Below the pieces are notes generated by a model. That model saw only the letters and a program-made list of their open reading frames with translations. It was not told where the DNA came from and ran no database searches. Positions 13,159 through 23,071 of a stretch of DNA of 28,165 bases are shown here, in pieces. A program made the translations under genes and the position numbers. Within the stretch, counting starts at the first letter, position 1, and every line of letters begins with the position of its first letter. The stretch covers positions 1 through 28,165 of the forward strand of contig NZ_BMPP01000027.1 in assembly GCF_014647655.1 (NCBI RefSeq), read 5' to 3'. The stretch comes from Deinococcus malanensis (GTDB taxonomy: Bacteria > Deinococcota > Deinococci > Deinococcales > Deinococcaceae).

Positions 13159-14645
13159 ACGATTTTCACGCCCTGCTGGCCTGTGCCCTGGTGGGAACTT
13201 CACGCGCGGCCCTGCCGGTCCACGAGGACCCACCCCTGGCGGATCTGCTGAACGCTCTTGCGGGCACCCCGGAACAGGTGCTGCTCTCGCGTGCCTCGCT
13301 GGCGGCCAGCGTCCGGCAGGCCGGACGGGCTCCGGACCGCGCTGCCGCTGCGCTGCCGGTCGCGGCTCCCCAGGAGCCTCAACCCGAAGCCCCACCGTGC
13401 GCGGCCCGGCACCTGCCGCTGGTCCTTGGTACTCCCCTGCTGCCGGAATGGCTGCAACTCTGTGCCGCCGCCGGCTGGCACGTGCCACCGGACTCGCTGC
13501 CTGAGCTGCTGGATCTGGCCCGGCATGACACCAGCCTGCGTGAACAGCTGCGTCCGGTGCTGGGCGAGCGCGGCGTGTGGCTCTGTGCATTCAATCCCGA
13601 CTGGCGCTTTTTCTCTGGAGGGGAGGCGGCCTCAGGCCCGGAGCCGGAGGCCTGGGAAGAAGCCAGCGAGACCGGCCGTGAGGGCATGTTTCGCTCGTGG
13701 CGTGCCAGAGACCCGCAAGCAGCGCGCGAACTGCTGCGCCTTCACTTCGCTGCAGAGCGGGTCGGGACCCGCCGGCGCCTGCTGTTGGCCCTGCTCGACA
13801 CCCTGGGCCCAGAGGACGCCGTGCTCGAACCTCTGCTGGAAGAGGCCCTGAACGACCGCAGCACCGAGGTGGCTCATCTGGCCCGTGAGGTGGTGCGCTC
13901 CTGGCCAGGCAGTGCCCTCAACCTCCGCTATGCGGCGCGGGCCCAGGCGGTGCTGCCGGATGGCCTGGGCGTGCGTCTGGCGGCGGGAGAGGACGTGGCT
14001 TTGCCCCTCCCACCCACGCCAGACCCGGACCTGAAGCGTGACGGGCTCCTCGACCCGGACCGGCGGGACGGCCACACTGGCGTGTCGCTGCTGCGCGTTT
14101 TAGTAGGTGCGGCCCATCCACAGGCTCTGCTGGACATGCTGGACCTGTCACCCGCGCAGCTTGTGGCGCTGGCCGCTCAGGTGGATGCGCTGGACGCCCT
14201 GGCGGCCCGCACGGTGGTGACCCGGCATGCTTCCTGCGCACAGGCCCTGCTGCCCCACTTTCCACGGGAAGCCGGCTTGCTGCGCCTGGGTCCGGTGGCC
14301 GCACTGTACGCCCAGCTCAGGCAGGTGCTGGCGACCCGGCAGGCGGACGAAGCGCAGCACCTCCTTGAAGTGCTGCCCAGTCCCTGGCCGGCTGACCTCA
14401 GCCGGGACGTCGTGCAGACGCTGCGTGACCGACTGGACAATATGACCTCGTACTCCGCCTGGGACGCGTCCTGGCAGCGGCTGCATGCCCTGACTTCGTT
14501 GCGTGCCGACCCCACCACGCCCTCACCCGAGCCCCTGTCCGATGCTGCCCTGGAGTTTGCCCACCGGGCGCTGGGTCAGCTGCTGGGCACCCTCAGCCTG
14601 CGCGCGCAGATGCACGCTGACTTTCAGCAAGGAGCCACGTCATGA
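13155..14645 (+). CDS. DUF5691-like helical (HEAT-like) protein
   Basis: 496 aa from ATG 13155, which overlaps the previous stop (ATGA); an upstream GTG at 13077 would extend into the preceding gene and is rejected. No enzyme motif is visible. The N-terminus (DFHALLACALVGTSRA) and the central block about 180-255, from FRSWRARDPQAARELL through RRRLLLALLDTLGPEDAVLE to NDRSTEVAHLAREVVRSWPG, resemble alpha-helical HEAT-type repeats and match what I remember of DUF5691 proteins. A role as scaffold or adaptor for the AAA+/vWA pair is inference. Pro/Ala-rich linker at about 60-85. Family assignment from context and pattern only. Confidence 0.7.
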   Translation: MNDFHALLACALVGTSRAALPVHEDPPLADLLNALAGTPEQVLLSRASLAASVRQAGRAPDRAAAALPVAAPQEPQPEAPPCAARHLPLVLGTPLLPEWLQLCAAAGWHVPPDSLPELLDLARHDTSLREQLRPVLGERGVWLCAFNPDWRFFSGGEAASGPEPEAWEEASETGREGMFRSWRARDPQAARELLRLHFAAERVGTRRRLLLALLDTLGPEDAVLEPLLEEALNDRSTEVAHLAREVVRSWPGSALNLRYAARAQAVLPDGLGVRLAAGEDVALPLPPTPDPDLKRDGLLDPDRRDGHTGVSLLRVLVGAAHPQALLDMLDLSPAQLVALAAQVDALDALAARTVVTRHASCAQALLPHFPREAGLLRLGPVAALYAQLRQVLATRQADEAQHLLEVLPSPWPADLSRDVVQTLRDRLDNMTSYSAWDASWQRLHALTSLRADPTTPSPEPLSDAALEFAHRALGQLLGTLSLRAQMHADFQQGATS

Positions 14646-15748
14646 CCCACGCCGACCAGATCCAGGCCCGCCCCGACGTCCAGCGTCAGCATGCCGAACA
14701 GGCCTATGCCCATGAGCTGGCCGCACTCGCCGCACACGACGACCGGCCACGTCCACCCTGCTGGAACCTCAGCCCCCAGGCAGTCCTGACCTATCTGCTG
14801 GGTGGACGCTCAGGCGACGGTACCCCAATTTCGCCCAAATACATCGGCGAGCGGCGGCTGATGGAAATTGCCGTGGCTACCCTGGCCACCGACCGGGCCC
14901 TGCTGCTGATCGGGGTGCCGGGCACCGCCAAAAGCTGGGTCAGCGAGCACCTGGCGGCAGCGATTTCCGGCGACAGCACCCTGCTGGTTCAGGGCACCGC
15001 TGGCACCAGCGAGGAAAGCATCCGCTACGGCTGGAACTACGCGCGCCTGCTGGCCGAGGGCCCCAGCCCGGCTGCACTGGTGGAAAGTCCCATCCTGCGT
15101 GCCATGCGGGACGGAAAAATTGCCCGGCTGGAGGAACTGACCCGCGTCCAGAGCGACGTGCAGGACACCCTGATCACGGTGCTGTCGGAAAAGACCCTGC
15201 CAGTGCCGGAACTGAACACCGAGGTGCAGGCGGTGAGAGGCTTCAACCTGATTGCCACCGCCAACAACCGCGACAAGGGTGTCAACGACCTGTCCAGCGC
15301 CCTGAAGCGCCGTTTCAATACGGTAGTGCTGCCGGTACCGGACAGCCTGGACGATGAGGTGAGCATCGTGGTTCAGCGCGTGACCCAGCTGGCGGCAGCC
15401 CTGGAAATTCCAGCTGCCCCTCCCGCACTGGAGGAAGTGCGGCGCATCGTGACTGTCTTCCGCGAACTGCGTGCCGGGGTCACCGAGGACGGCAAGACCA
15501 AACTCAAGAGCCCCAGTGGCAGCCTCAGCACCGCTGAGGCGATCAGTGTGGTTAACCAGGGACTGAGCCTCGCGGCACACTTCGGCAACGGGGAGCTTGG
15601 AGCACACGACACGGCCGCGAGCCTCGTCGGTGCGGTGATCAAGGACCCGGTACAGGACGGCGTGATCTGGCGCGAGTACCTGGAGACGGTGGCCCGCAAG
15701 CGTGACGACTGGAAGGCGTTTTACAAGGCGTGCAGGGCAGTGAGCTGA
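14642..15748 (+). CDS. MoxR-type AAA+ ATPase
   Basis: 368 aa. Walker A is GVPGTAKS (residues 91-98); the Walker B position reads RLEELTR (162-168), with Glu-Glu where many MoxR proteins have Asp-Glu; sensor 1 is IATANNRD (204-211) and the arginine-finger region is LSSALKRRFN (217-226). MoxR ATPases remodel or activate partner proteins, usually together with a vWA protein encoded nearby (for example RavA with ViaA). Here the vWA gene is two genes downstream. ATG 14642 overlaps the previous stop and has AAGGAG 7 nt upstream. The first about 40 residues are a charged tail before the AAA core. Cytoplasmic, no membrane segment. Confidence 0.92.
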   Translation: MTHADQIQARPDVQRQHAEQAYAHELAALAAHDDRPRPPCWNLSPQAVLTYLLGGRSGDGTPISPKYIGERRLMEIAVATLATDRALLLIGVPGTAKSWVSEHLAAAISGDSTLLVQGTAGTSEESIRYGWNYARLLAEGPSPAALVESPILRAMRDGKIARLEELTRVQSDVQDTLITVLSEKTLPVPELNTEVQAVRGFNLIATANNRDKGVNDLSSALKRRFNTVVLPVPDSLDDEVSIVVQRVTQLAAALEIPAAPPALEEVRRIVTVFRELRAGVTEDGKTKLKSPSGSLSTAEAISVVNQGLSLAAHFGNGELGAHDTAASLVGAVIKDPVQDGVIWREYLETVARKRDDWKAFYKACRAVS

Positions 15749-15757
15749 GTACGGCGC

Positions 15758-17944
15758 ATGAGTGAGATCTCCCTGTTTCCCATCCGGCATCACGGGCCCG
15801 GCAGTGCACGCAGCCTGGAACATGCCCTGAACCATCTTCAGCCGGATCTGTTCCTGGTCGAGGGCCCGGCAGACGCCGATCCGGTACTGCCTTTCCTGAC
15901 CCGCTCCGACCTGCAGCCTCCCGTGGCTCTGCTGGGCTACGTCGCCGACGACCCGTCCAGAGCCTCGTTCTGGCCCTTTGCTTCGTTCAGCCCGGAATTC
16001 GTGGCGTTTCGCTGGGCCGCCGCCGCCGGTGTCACCGCACGTTTCATGGACCTGCCCGCCAGCGCGACTCTGGCCCAGGAGAAAACGCCGGACACCGGGG
16101 ATGACCTGCACACCGACCCGCTGCGCCTGCTGGCCGAGGCGGCCGGCCATTCCGATTTCGAGCGTTGGTGGGAAACACTCGTAGAGGCTCGCGGCGATGA
16201 TTTTGAGGTTTTCGGGGCCGTTCTGGAAGCCATGCAGGCTGTCCGGGGGGACGCCCCGCCCGCCTCGGGGACAGAAGCGCAGCGCGAGGCGTTCATGCGC
16301 CAGACCCTGCGCGCGGCTCACAAGGAAGGCTTCCAGAGGGTGGCAGTGGTGTGCGGGGCCTGGCATGCTCCGGCCCTGGACCTGGGGGGCTTCCGGGCGA
16401 AGGACGACGCCGCGCTGCTCAGGGGCCTGCCCAAGGTCAAAGTCAACCTGACCTGGGTACCCTGGACCCACGGGAGGCTTTCGGTGCACAGTGGCTACGG
16501 CGCCGGTGTGCGGTCCCCCGGCTATTACCATCATCTGTTTACGACCCCCGAACACGTGACCGAACGCTGGTTCGCCCGGGTGGCCCGGCTGCTGCGCGCC
16601 GAGCGGCTGGACGCCAGCAGCGCCAGCGTGATCGAGGCCACCCGGCTGGCCGGTACCCTGGCGGCGCTGCGTGGCCGGCGTCTTCCGGGATTGGACGAGC
16701 TGAACGAGGCGGCCCTGAGTGTCTTTGGCTGGGACAGTGACCTGCCCCTGCGCCTGATCGAGCGGCAACTGGTGGTGGGGGAGACCCTGGGCCGGGTCCC
16801 GGAAGACACACCGAGCGTGCCTCTGGCTCAGGACCTGGCCCGGCAACAGAAGCGGCTGCGGCTGAAGGTGCAGCCGGACCCCCTGGACCTGACGCTGGAC
16901 CTGCGCGAGGATCACGATCTGGCCCGCAGCGCGCTGTTTCACCGCCTGAACCTGCTGGGGGTGCCGTGGGCCCAGGCGCGCTACAGCGGCGGGCGCGGCA
17001 CCTTCAAGGAGGCCTGGGCGCTGGCCTGGGCCCCGGAATTCAGTGTCCGGCTGGTCGAGGCCAGCCGCTGGGGCCAGACGGTGGAGTCGGCCGCGACCTC
17101 CCACGCCATGAACCGCGCCCGGGAGGCAGGCACCCTGGGTGACCTGACTGCTTTGCTGGAAGCGATCCGGTACGCCGACCTCCCGGGGGCGCTGACTCCG
17201 GCATTGTCGGCCCTGGATGCCCGCGCGGCACTCAGCGCGGATGTAGGGGACATGCTGTCGGCGCTGCCGCCCCTGGCCCGGCTGGCCCGCTACGGCGACG
17301 TCCGGGGCCGGGTGACCGGTGATCTGAAAGCCACCGGCACCTTCCGCACCCTGCTGACCCGCGCCAGCGTGGGCCTGCCCACTGCTGCGACCGGTCTGGC
17401 CGAGGACGCGGCCACCGAGTTGCGCACCCAGGTGCAGGGAGCCGACGCGGCCGTGCGCCTGCTCGACGACCCGGAGGCCCTGGGCGAGTGGTACGCGGCC
17501 CTGCATGAACTGACTACCCGGGACGATATCCCACCGCTGCTGGCGGGAGACGCCGTGCGGCGGCTTCGGGACGGCGGCGAACTGGACACGCTCACGGTCG
17601 GACGGTACATGGAACTGGCCCTGGCTCCGGCCCAGCCGCCGCAGGCGGTGACAGCCTGGCTTGACGGATTTCTGGGCCAGAGCGGAATTCTGCTGACCCA
17701 CGACCGCGCCCTGCTCTCGCTGCTGGACAGCTGGCTGACCGGGCTGGACGCGCCGGTGTTCCAGGAGGTGTTGCCGCTGCTGCGCCGGGTCTTCAGCCGT
17801 TTCGAGAAAGCCGAGCGGCGCGCCATCGGTGAGGCCCTGCGCCATGACGGCAGCCGGGGGCAGGCGGGGCAGTACGCCTTCAATGAGGAACGTGGTCTGC
17901 GCGCCGTGCCGGTGGTCGCCAGGATGCTGGGGGTGGGTTCATGA
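15758..17944 (+). CDS. DUF5682-like protein, possible TraB/ChaN-type hydrolase fold
   Basis: 728 aa, the largest protein of the operon. It starts SEISLFPIRHHGPGSARSL, continues LFLVEGPADAD (32-41) and has VVCGAWHAPAL near residues 197-207. A His-containing first strand, an acidic EGP motif on the next strand and a later GxxH resemble, in order and spacing, the TraB/ChaN/erythromycin-esterase-like enzymes; this is my inference and only residues 1-210 support it. The rest (210-728) is helical, Leu/Ala/Arg-rich, with no recognised domain. Matches the pattern I know as DUF5682. No signal peptide. Starts 9 nt after the ATPase; overlaps the vWA gene by 4 nt. Confidence 0.75.
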   Translation: MSEISLFPIRHHGPGSARSLEHALNHLQPDLFLVEGPADADPVLPFLTRSDLQPPVALLGYVADDPSRASFWPFASFSPEFVAFRWAAAAGVTARFMDLPASATLAQEKTPDTGDDLHTDPLRLLAEAAGHSDFERWWETLVEARGDDFEVFGAVLEAMQAVRGDAPPASGTEAQREAFMRQTLRAAHKEGFQRVAVVCGAWHAPALDLGGFRAKDDAALLRGLPKVKVNLTWVPWTHGRLSVHSGYGAGVRSPGYYHHLFTTPEHVTERWFARVARLLRAERLDASSASVIEATRLAGTLAALRGRRLPGLDELNEAALSVFGWDSDLPLRLIERQLVVGETLGRVPEDTPSVPLAQDLARQQKRLRLKVQPDPLDLTLDLREDHDLARSALFHRLNLLGVPWAQARYSGGRGTFKEAWALAWAPEFSVRLVEASRWGQTVESAATSHAMNRAREAGTLGDLTALLEAIRYADLPGALTPALSALDARAALSADVGDMLSALPPLARLARYGDVRGRVTGDLKATGTFRTLLTRASVGLPTAATGLAEDAATELRTQVQGADAAVRLLDDPEALGEWYAALHELTTRDDIPPLLAGDAVRRLRDGGELDTLTVGRYMELALAPAQPPQAVTAWLDGFLGQSGILLTHDRALLSLLDSWLTGLDAPVFQEVLPLLRRVFSRFEKAERRAIGEALRHDGSRGQAGQYAFNEERGLRAVPVVARMLGVGS

Positions 17945-19122
17945 CAGGCATGAATGACGAGGCCCGCCGGCGCTGGCGTCTGGTGCTGGGTGGGGGTGAC
18001 GCCGATGGTCTGGGGGGTGAAGGTGCTGCGCTGAGTATCGAGGATCGGCGCATGGACCAGGCGCTCAGTGGGCTGTACGACGCCGAAACCGGTCCGCGGC
18101 GTGCAGGCCTGGGAGCTAGCGCGCCCAAGGTGGCACGGTGGCTGGCGGACCTGCGGGAGTTCTTCCCGACCAGCGTGGTCCGGGTGATGCAGGCGGACGC
18201 CATCGAGCGCCTGGACCTTACCCGGCTGCTGTTCGAGCCGGAAATGCTCGAATACGTGGAGCCGGACGTGCATCTGGTGGGCACGCTGCTCAGCCTGAAG
18301 GGGGTGATGCCTGCGGCGGCCAAGGACGCGGCCCGTGGGGTGGTGCGGCAAGTCGTAGACGATCTGACCCGGCGCCTCGAGGAACCCACCCGCGCTGCCG
18401 TCAGCGGCAGCCTGAGCCGCGCCCAGCGCAACTTCAGGCCCCGCCCCAGCGAAATCGACTGGGACCGGACCATCCGCGCCAACCTGAAGAACTACCTGCC
18501 AGACCGCACTACCGTGATTCCCGAGCGCCTGATCGGCATGGGGCGCAAGCGTCGCAGCCTGCGAGACATCGTGCTGTGCCTGGATCAGTCGGGCAGCATG
18601 GCCTCCAGTGTGGTGTATGCCGGTGTCTTCGGGGCGGTCTTGTCGTCGTTGCCGGCAGTGGAAACCCGGGTGGTGGCCTTCGACACCGAGGTCGTGGACC
18701 TTTCCGAGCACCTGGAAGATCCCGTGGACCTGCTTTACGGCGTTCAGCTGGGTGGCGGAACGGACATCAATCGGGCACTGGCCTACTGTCAGGGTGTCAT
18801 CCAGCGTCCCGAGCAGACCATCCTGGTGCTGATTTCTGACCTGTACGAGGGCGGCAACGAACGTGAGATGCTCGCGCGGGCCCGCAGCCTCAAGGACGCC
18901 GGAGTCAACATGATTGCCCTGCTGGCCCTGTCCGATGACGGCTCACCGAGCTACGACCACCGTGTGGCGCGGGCCTACGCACAGCTGCAGATACCAGCAT
19001 TCGCATGTACGCCCGACCACTTTCCTGCACTGATGGCCGCGGCCATTCGGGGTGATGACGTCGCCACCTGGGCGGGCGAGCAGGGCCTGGTGGTGCGTGG
19101 AACGGTCGAGCATCTGGACTAG
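17941..19122 (+). CDS. vWA-domain (MIDAS) protein
   Basis: 393 aa. The von Willebrand A domain occupies about residues 207-385. The complete metal-ion-dependent adhesion site is visible: DQSGS (D215, S217, S219), T274 in GGGTDINRAL and D300 in ISDLYEGG. The N-terminal 200 residues are helical with a conserved-looking RWRLVLGGG start and a basic segment before the vWA (GRKRRSLRDIVLCL). Such proteins bind ligands through the metal site and partner with MoxR ATPases as cytosolic adaptors; no signal or membrane segment is present. ATG overlaps the previous stop. An alternative in-frame ATG is 9 nt further on. No terminator with a T-run follows. Confidence 0.92.
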   Translation: MTGMNDEARRRWRLVLGGGDADGLGGEGAALSIEDRRMDQALSGLYDAETGPRRAGLGASAPKVARWLADLREFFPTSVVRVMQADAIERLDLTRLLFEPEMLEYVEPDVHLVGTLLSLKGVMPAAAKDAARGVVRQVVDDLTRRLEEPTRAAVSGSLSRAQRNFRPRPSEIDWDRTIRANLKNYLPDRTTVIPERLIGMGRKRRSLRDIVLCLDQSGSMASSVVYAGVFGAVLSSLPAVETRVVAFDTEVVDLSEHLEDPVDLLYGVQLGGGTDINRALAYCQGVIQRPEQTILVLISDLYEGGNEREMLARARSLKDAGVNMIALLALSDDGSPSYDHRVARAYAQLQIPAFACTPDHFPALMAAAIRGDDVATWAGEQGLVVRGTVEHLD

Positions 19123-19296
19123 GTCTTTTGAGCCTGCGCCCGTGTGCCGTACAAGTTGATCGGCCTACCACTGTCCTGAAAAGCAGGACAAACGAAAGGG
19201 CAGGGTCGTGCGTGGATCAACTGTCTGCCTTGTCTTGCTCTGCGGTTCGGGGTCATGATACCTTTACGTTTGGCTTGTATCAGGCCTGGAGGTTGC
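19123..19296 (+). promoter_or_regulatory. infA upstream region with nested inverted repeats
   Basis: The 174-nt gap contains a 7-bp hairpin TGTCCTG/CAGGACA with a 5-nt loop (19172-19190), enclosed by AGTTGATC (19154-19161) and its reverse complement GATCAACT (19215-19222). No T-run follows, so an intrinsic terminator is not supported. No convincing promoter was found: TTGTCT or TTGCTC near 19230-19240 with ATGATA near 19255 have poor spacing. It may be a structured leader of the alpha operon, or a factor-dependent termination zone. Confidence 0.35.
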
Positions 19297-19554
<258 letters not shown>

Positions 19555-19582
19555 CGGCCAGGCAGAGGTACCCAACAGATTC

Positions 19583-19641
19583 CCCACCTGCCAAGGTGGG
19601 AGGGGGGTCGAGCGCTGCTCGAAAAGCACCATGATTGGTGC
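19583..19641 (+). promoter_or_regulatory. Three tandem hairpins between infA and rpmJ
   Basis: Within 59 nt: CCCACCT/AGGTGGG (19583-19589 with 19594-19600), TCGAGC/GCTCGA (19608-19613 with 19617-19622) and GCACC/GGTGC (19626-19630 with 19637-19641), each perfectly paired with loops of 3-6 nt. They precede the strong Shine-Dalgarno AGGAGGA (about 19651-19657) of rpmJ. No T-run. A control element for rpmJ-rpsM-rpsK-rpsD-rpoA-rplQ is possible; in E. coli S4 represses its operon from a folded site just upstream of rpsM. Inference only. Confidence 0.45.
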
Positions 19642-19661
19642 GGCGGCGCGAGGAGGAAGCA

Positions 19662-19775
19662 ATGAAAGTTCGTAGCAGTGTCAAGAAGATGTGCGACAAC
19701 TGCAAAGTGATCCGCCGCCACGGGCGCGTGTTGGTCATTTGCTCCAACGTCAAGCACAAGCAGAGGCAGGGTTAA
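19662..19775 (+). CDS. rpmJ: 50S ribosomal protein L36, zinc-binding
   Basis: 37 aa, a very small gene. Translation from ATG 19662 gives [20 protein letters not shown] then [17 protein letters not shown]. The zinc ligands C11, C14, C27 and H32 are present, so this is the zinc-containing form. AGGAGG lies just upstream. rpsM starts 2 nt after its stop. Position between infA and rpsM is canonical. Confidence 0.97.
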   Translation: MKVRSSVKKMCDNCKVIRRHGRVLVICSNVKHKQRQG

Positions 19776-19777
19776 GC

Positions 19778-20158
19778 ATGGCACGTGTAGCTGGTGTTGA
19801 CCTGCCCCGCGAAAAGCGCATTGAAATTGCGCTCACCTACATCTACGGCATTGGCCTGACCCGCAGCAAGCAGGTTCTCTCGCAGACCGGCATCAATGCC
19901 GACACCCGCGTCAAGAACCTGACCGAAGCGGAACAGAGCACCCTGCGTGACGCCATCGAAAAGACCTTCAAGGTCGAAGGTGACCTGCGCAGCGAAGTCG
20001 GCCAGAACATCAAGCGTCTGATGGACATCGGCGCCTACCGCGGCCTGCGTCACCGCCGTGGTCTGCCCGTGCGTGGTCAGCGCACCAAGACCAACGCCCG
20101 CACCCGCAAAGGCCCGAAAAAGACCGTTGCCGGGAAGAAAAAGGCGACGAGGAAGTAA
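19778..20158 (+). CDS. rpsM: 30S ribosomal protein S13
   Basis: 126 aa. S13 lies in the 30S head and forms inter-subunit bridges. The start [20 protein letters not shown] and the segment [20 protein letters not shown] are diagnostic; the C-terminal tail is Lys/Arg-rich and contacts the P-site tRNA. The true start is ATG 19778, 2 nt after rpmJ; the reading frame stays open upstream through rpmJ but that part is not conserved. The S11 gene follows after 3 nt. Confidence 0.97.
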   Translation: MARVAGVDLPREKRIEIALTYIYGIGLTRSKQVLSQTGINADTRVKNLTEAEQSTLRDAIEKTFKVEGDLRSEVGQNIKRLMDIGAYRGLRHRRGLPVRGQRTKTNARTRKGPKKTVAGKKKATRK

Positions 20159-20161
20159 GCC

Positions 20162-20557
20162 ATGGCGAAACCCACCAAAGGCAAGGCACCCCGTCGCGCC
20201 CGCCGCAACATCAGCGCCGGCCGCGCGTACGTGCACGCGAGCTACAACAACACCATCGTCACCATCACGGACCTGGACGGCAACTCTGTCGCCTGGAGCA
20301 GTGGCGGGACCATCGGCTACAAGGGCAGCAAGAAGGGTACCCCCTACGCTGCCCAGTTGGCCGCCGCTGACGCCGTGAAAAAGGCCCAGCAGACCTTCGG
20401 CATGAACATCGTCGACGTGATTGTGCGTGGCTCGGGCTCCGGCCGCGAGCAGGCCATCCGCGCGATTCAGGCCTCGGGCATCGAAGTGAAGTCCATCATG
20501 GACGACACCCCCGTGCCTCACAACGGCTGCCGCCCCAAGAAGAAGTTCCGCGCCTGA
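20162..20557 (+). CDS. rpsK: 30S ribosomal protein S11
   Basis: 131 aa. S11 forms part of the 30S platform near the Shine-Dalgarno helix. [20 protein letters not shown], the [20 protein letters not shown] segment and [24 protein letters not shown] ending (here [20 protein letters not shown]) are the signature. Followed by a 140-nt spacer with a perfect hairpin, which breaks the tight packing of the operon just before the S4 gene. Confidence 0.97.
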   Translation: MAKPTKGKAPRRARRNISAGRAYVHASYNNTIVTITDLDGNSVAWSSGGTIGYKGSKKGTPYAAQLAAADAVKKAQQTFGMNIVDVIVRGSGSGREQAIRAIQASGIEVKSIMDDTPVPHNGCRPKKKFRA

Positions 20558-20650
20558 AGCGCATGCGCGCGCCCACCTGCCCCGTTTCCGCTGCACCCGT
20601 GCTGAAGCCGCACCACCGGCGAGGAAGCGGGCACCAGAGGGCCGCAGACC

Positions 20651-20680
20651 CGGTTTGAGGGCGCCTAAGCCCTCAAACCG
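20651..20680 (+). promoter_or_regulatory. Perfect hairpin in the rpsD (S4) leader
   Basis: CGGTTTGAGGGC (20651-20662) pairs exactly with GCCCTCAAACCG (20669-20680) around a 6-nt loop, ending 3 nt before the Shine-Dalgarno AGGAG (20684-20688). There is no T-run, so it is not a simple terminator. The whole spacer 20558-20697 has no ORF. S4 is the autoregulator of its own mRNA in both E. coli and Bacillus through leader RNA structures; a similar role here is inference. Confidence 0.6.
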
Positions 20681-20697
20681 CACAGGAGAGTTAAGAC

Positions 20698-21318
<621 letters not shown>

Positions 21319-21332
21319 ATCAGGAGGCCCCA

Positions 21333-22334
<1,002 letters not shown>

Positions 22335-22340
22335 CCCCAG

Positions 22341-22431
22341 CGGGTGGCCCGGCGCCACCCGAGCGAAGCGAGAAAGGTTGTTTTCAGGCGCGCCGCGAAT
22401 GAAGGCAACCGCCCCCAAGCCCCCGGGCTTG
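22341..22431 (+). promoter_or_regulatory. Two hairpins in the rpoA-rplQ spacer
   Basis: CGGGTGGC (22341-22348) pairs with GCCACCCG (22354-22361) around a 5-nt loop, starting 6 nt after the rpoA stop. A second short hairpin (22416-22421 with 22426-22431) ends about 8 nt before the rplQ Shine-Dalgarno AAGGAG. The 116-nt spacer has no ORF or promoter that I can defend. Possible roles are mRNA processing or tuning rplQ expression relative to rpoA. Confidence 0.4.
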
Positions 22432-22450
22432 ACCCCCAAGGAGAACACCC

Positions 22451-22801
<351 letters not shown>

Positions 22802-22821
22802 GTCTCGACAAACACAGAAGG

Positions 22822-22844
22822 CTCCCGCTTCGGCGGGAGTTTTT
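22822..22844 (+). terminator. Intrinsic terminator of the alpha operon
   Basis: Seven-base-pair stem CTCCCGC/GCGGGAG (22822-22828 with 22833-22839) closed by a stable TTCG tetraloop, followed by TTTTT (22840-22844). Confidence 0.94.
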
Positions 22845-23059
22845 CTTATGGCCTGGAGCGGGCGATCCGTGTCAGTTCTTCCTCCGGATGGCTCACGGAT
22901 TCACGATGCCAGCGCGAGGCGATCCTCTGTACCCCCCATCCCAGATCCAGAATGCATACGCCAGAAACTCGCCCGTCAGGTCGCGGAGGCTGGTGAACTT
23001 TGCATGAGCATCCTGGCCATTTTCTGTCCCTGCACCCCGCTGAGATCCGGCGCCTGACC

Positions 23060-23065
23060 TATGCT
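23060..23065 (+). promoter_or_regulatory. -10 element of a probable leaderless promoter (hydrolase)
   Basis: TATGCT ends 6 nt before the ATG at 23072, so transcription would start at or next to the A of the start codon. There is no Shine-Dalgarno before the ATG. No good -35 is seen at 17 nt (CCGCTG). Leaderless genes with TANNNT at this distance are common in Deinococcus. Confidence 0.6.
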
Positions 23066-23071
23066 GCTGGT

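Noticed and set aside
14810..17845. Very long antisense open frame (about 1000 codons, minus strand)
   Set aside because: It is a shadow of the MoxR and DUF5682 genes in GC-rich DNA; no domain pattern is recognisable and the plus-strand genes have full motifs and ribosome binding sites.
22848..23057. 69-codon ORF between the rplQ terminator and the hydrolase
   Set aside because: No ribosome binding site, no recognisable pattern; likely chance open frame. The 22845-23059 gap otherwise shows nothing I can support.
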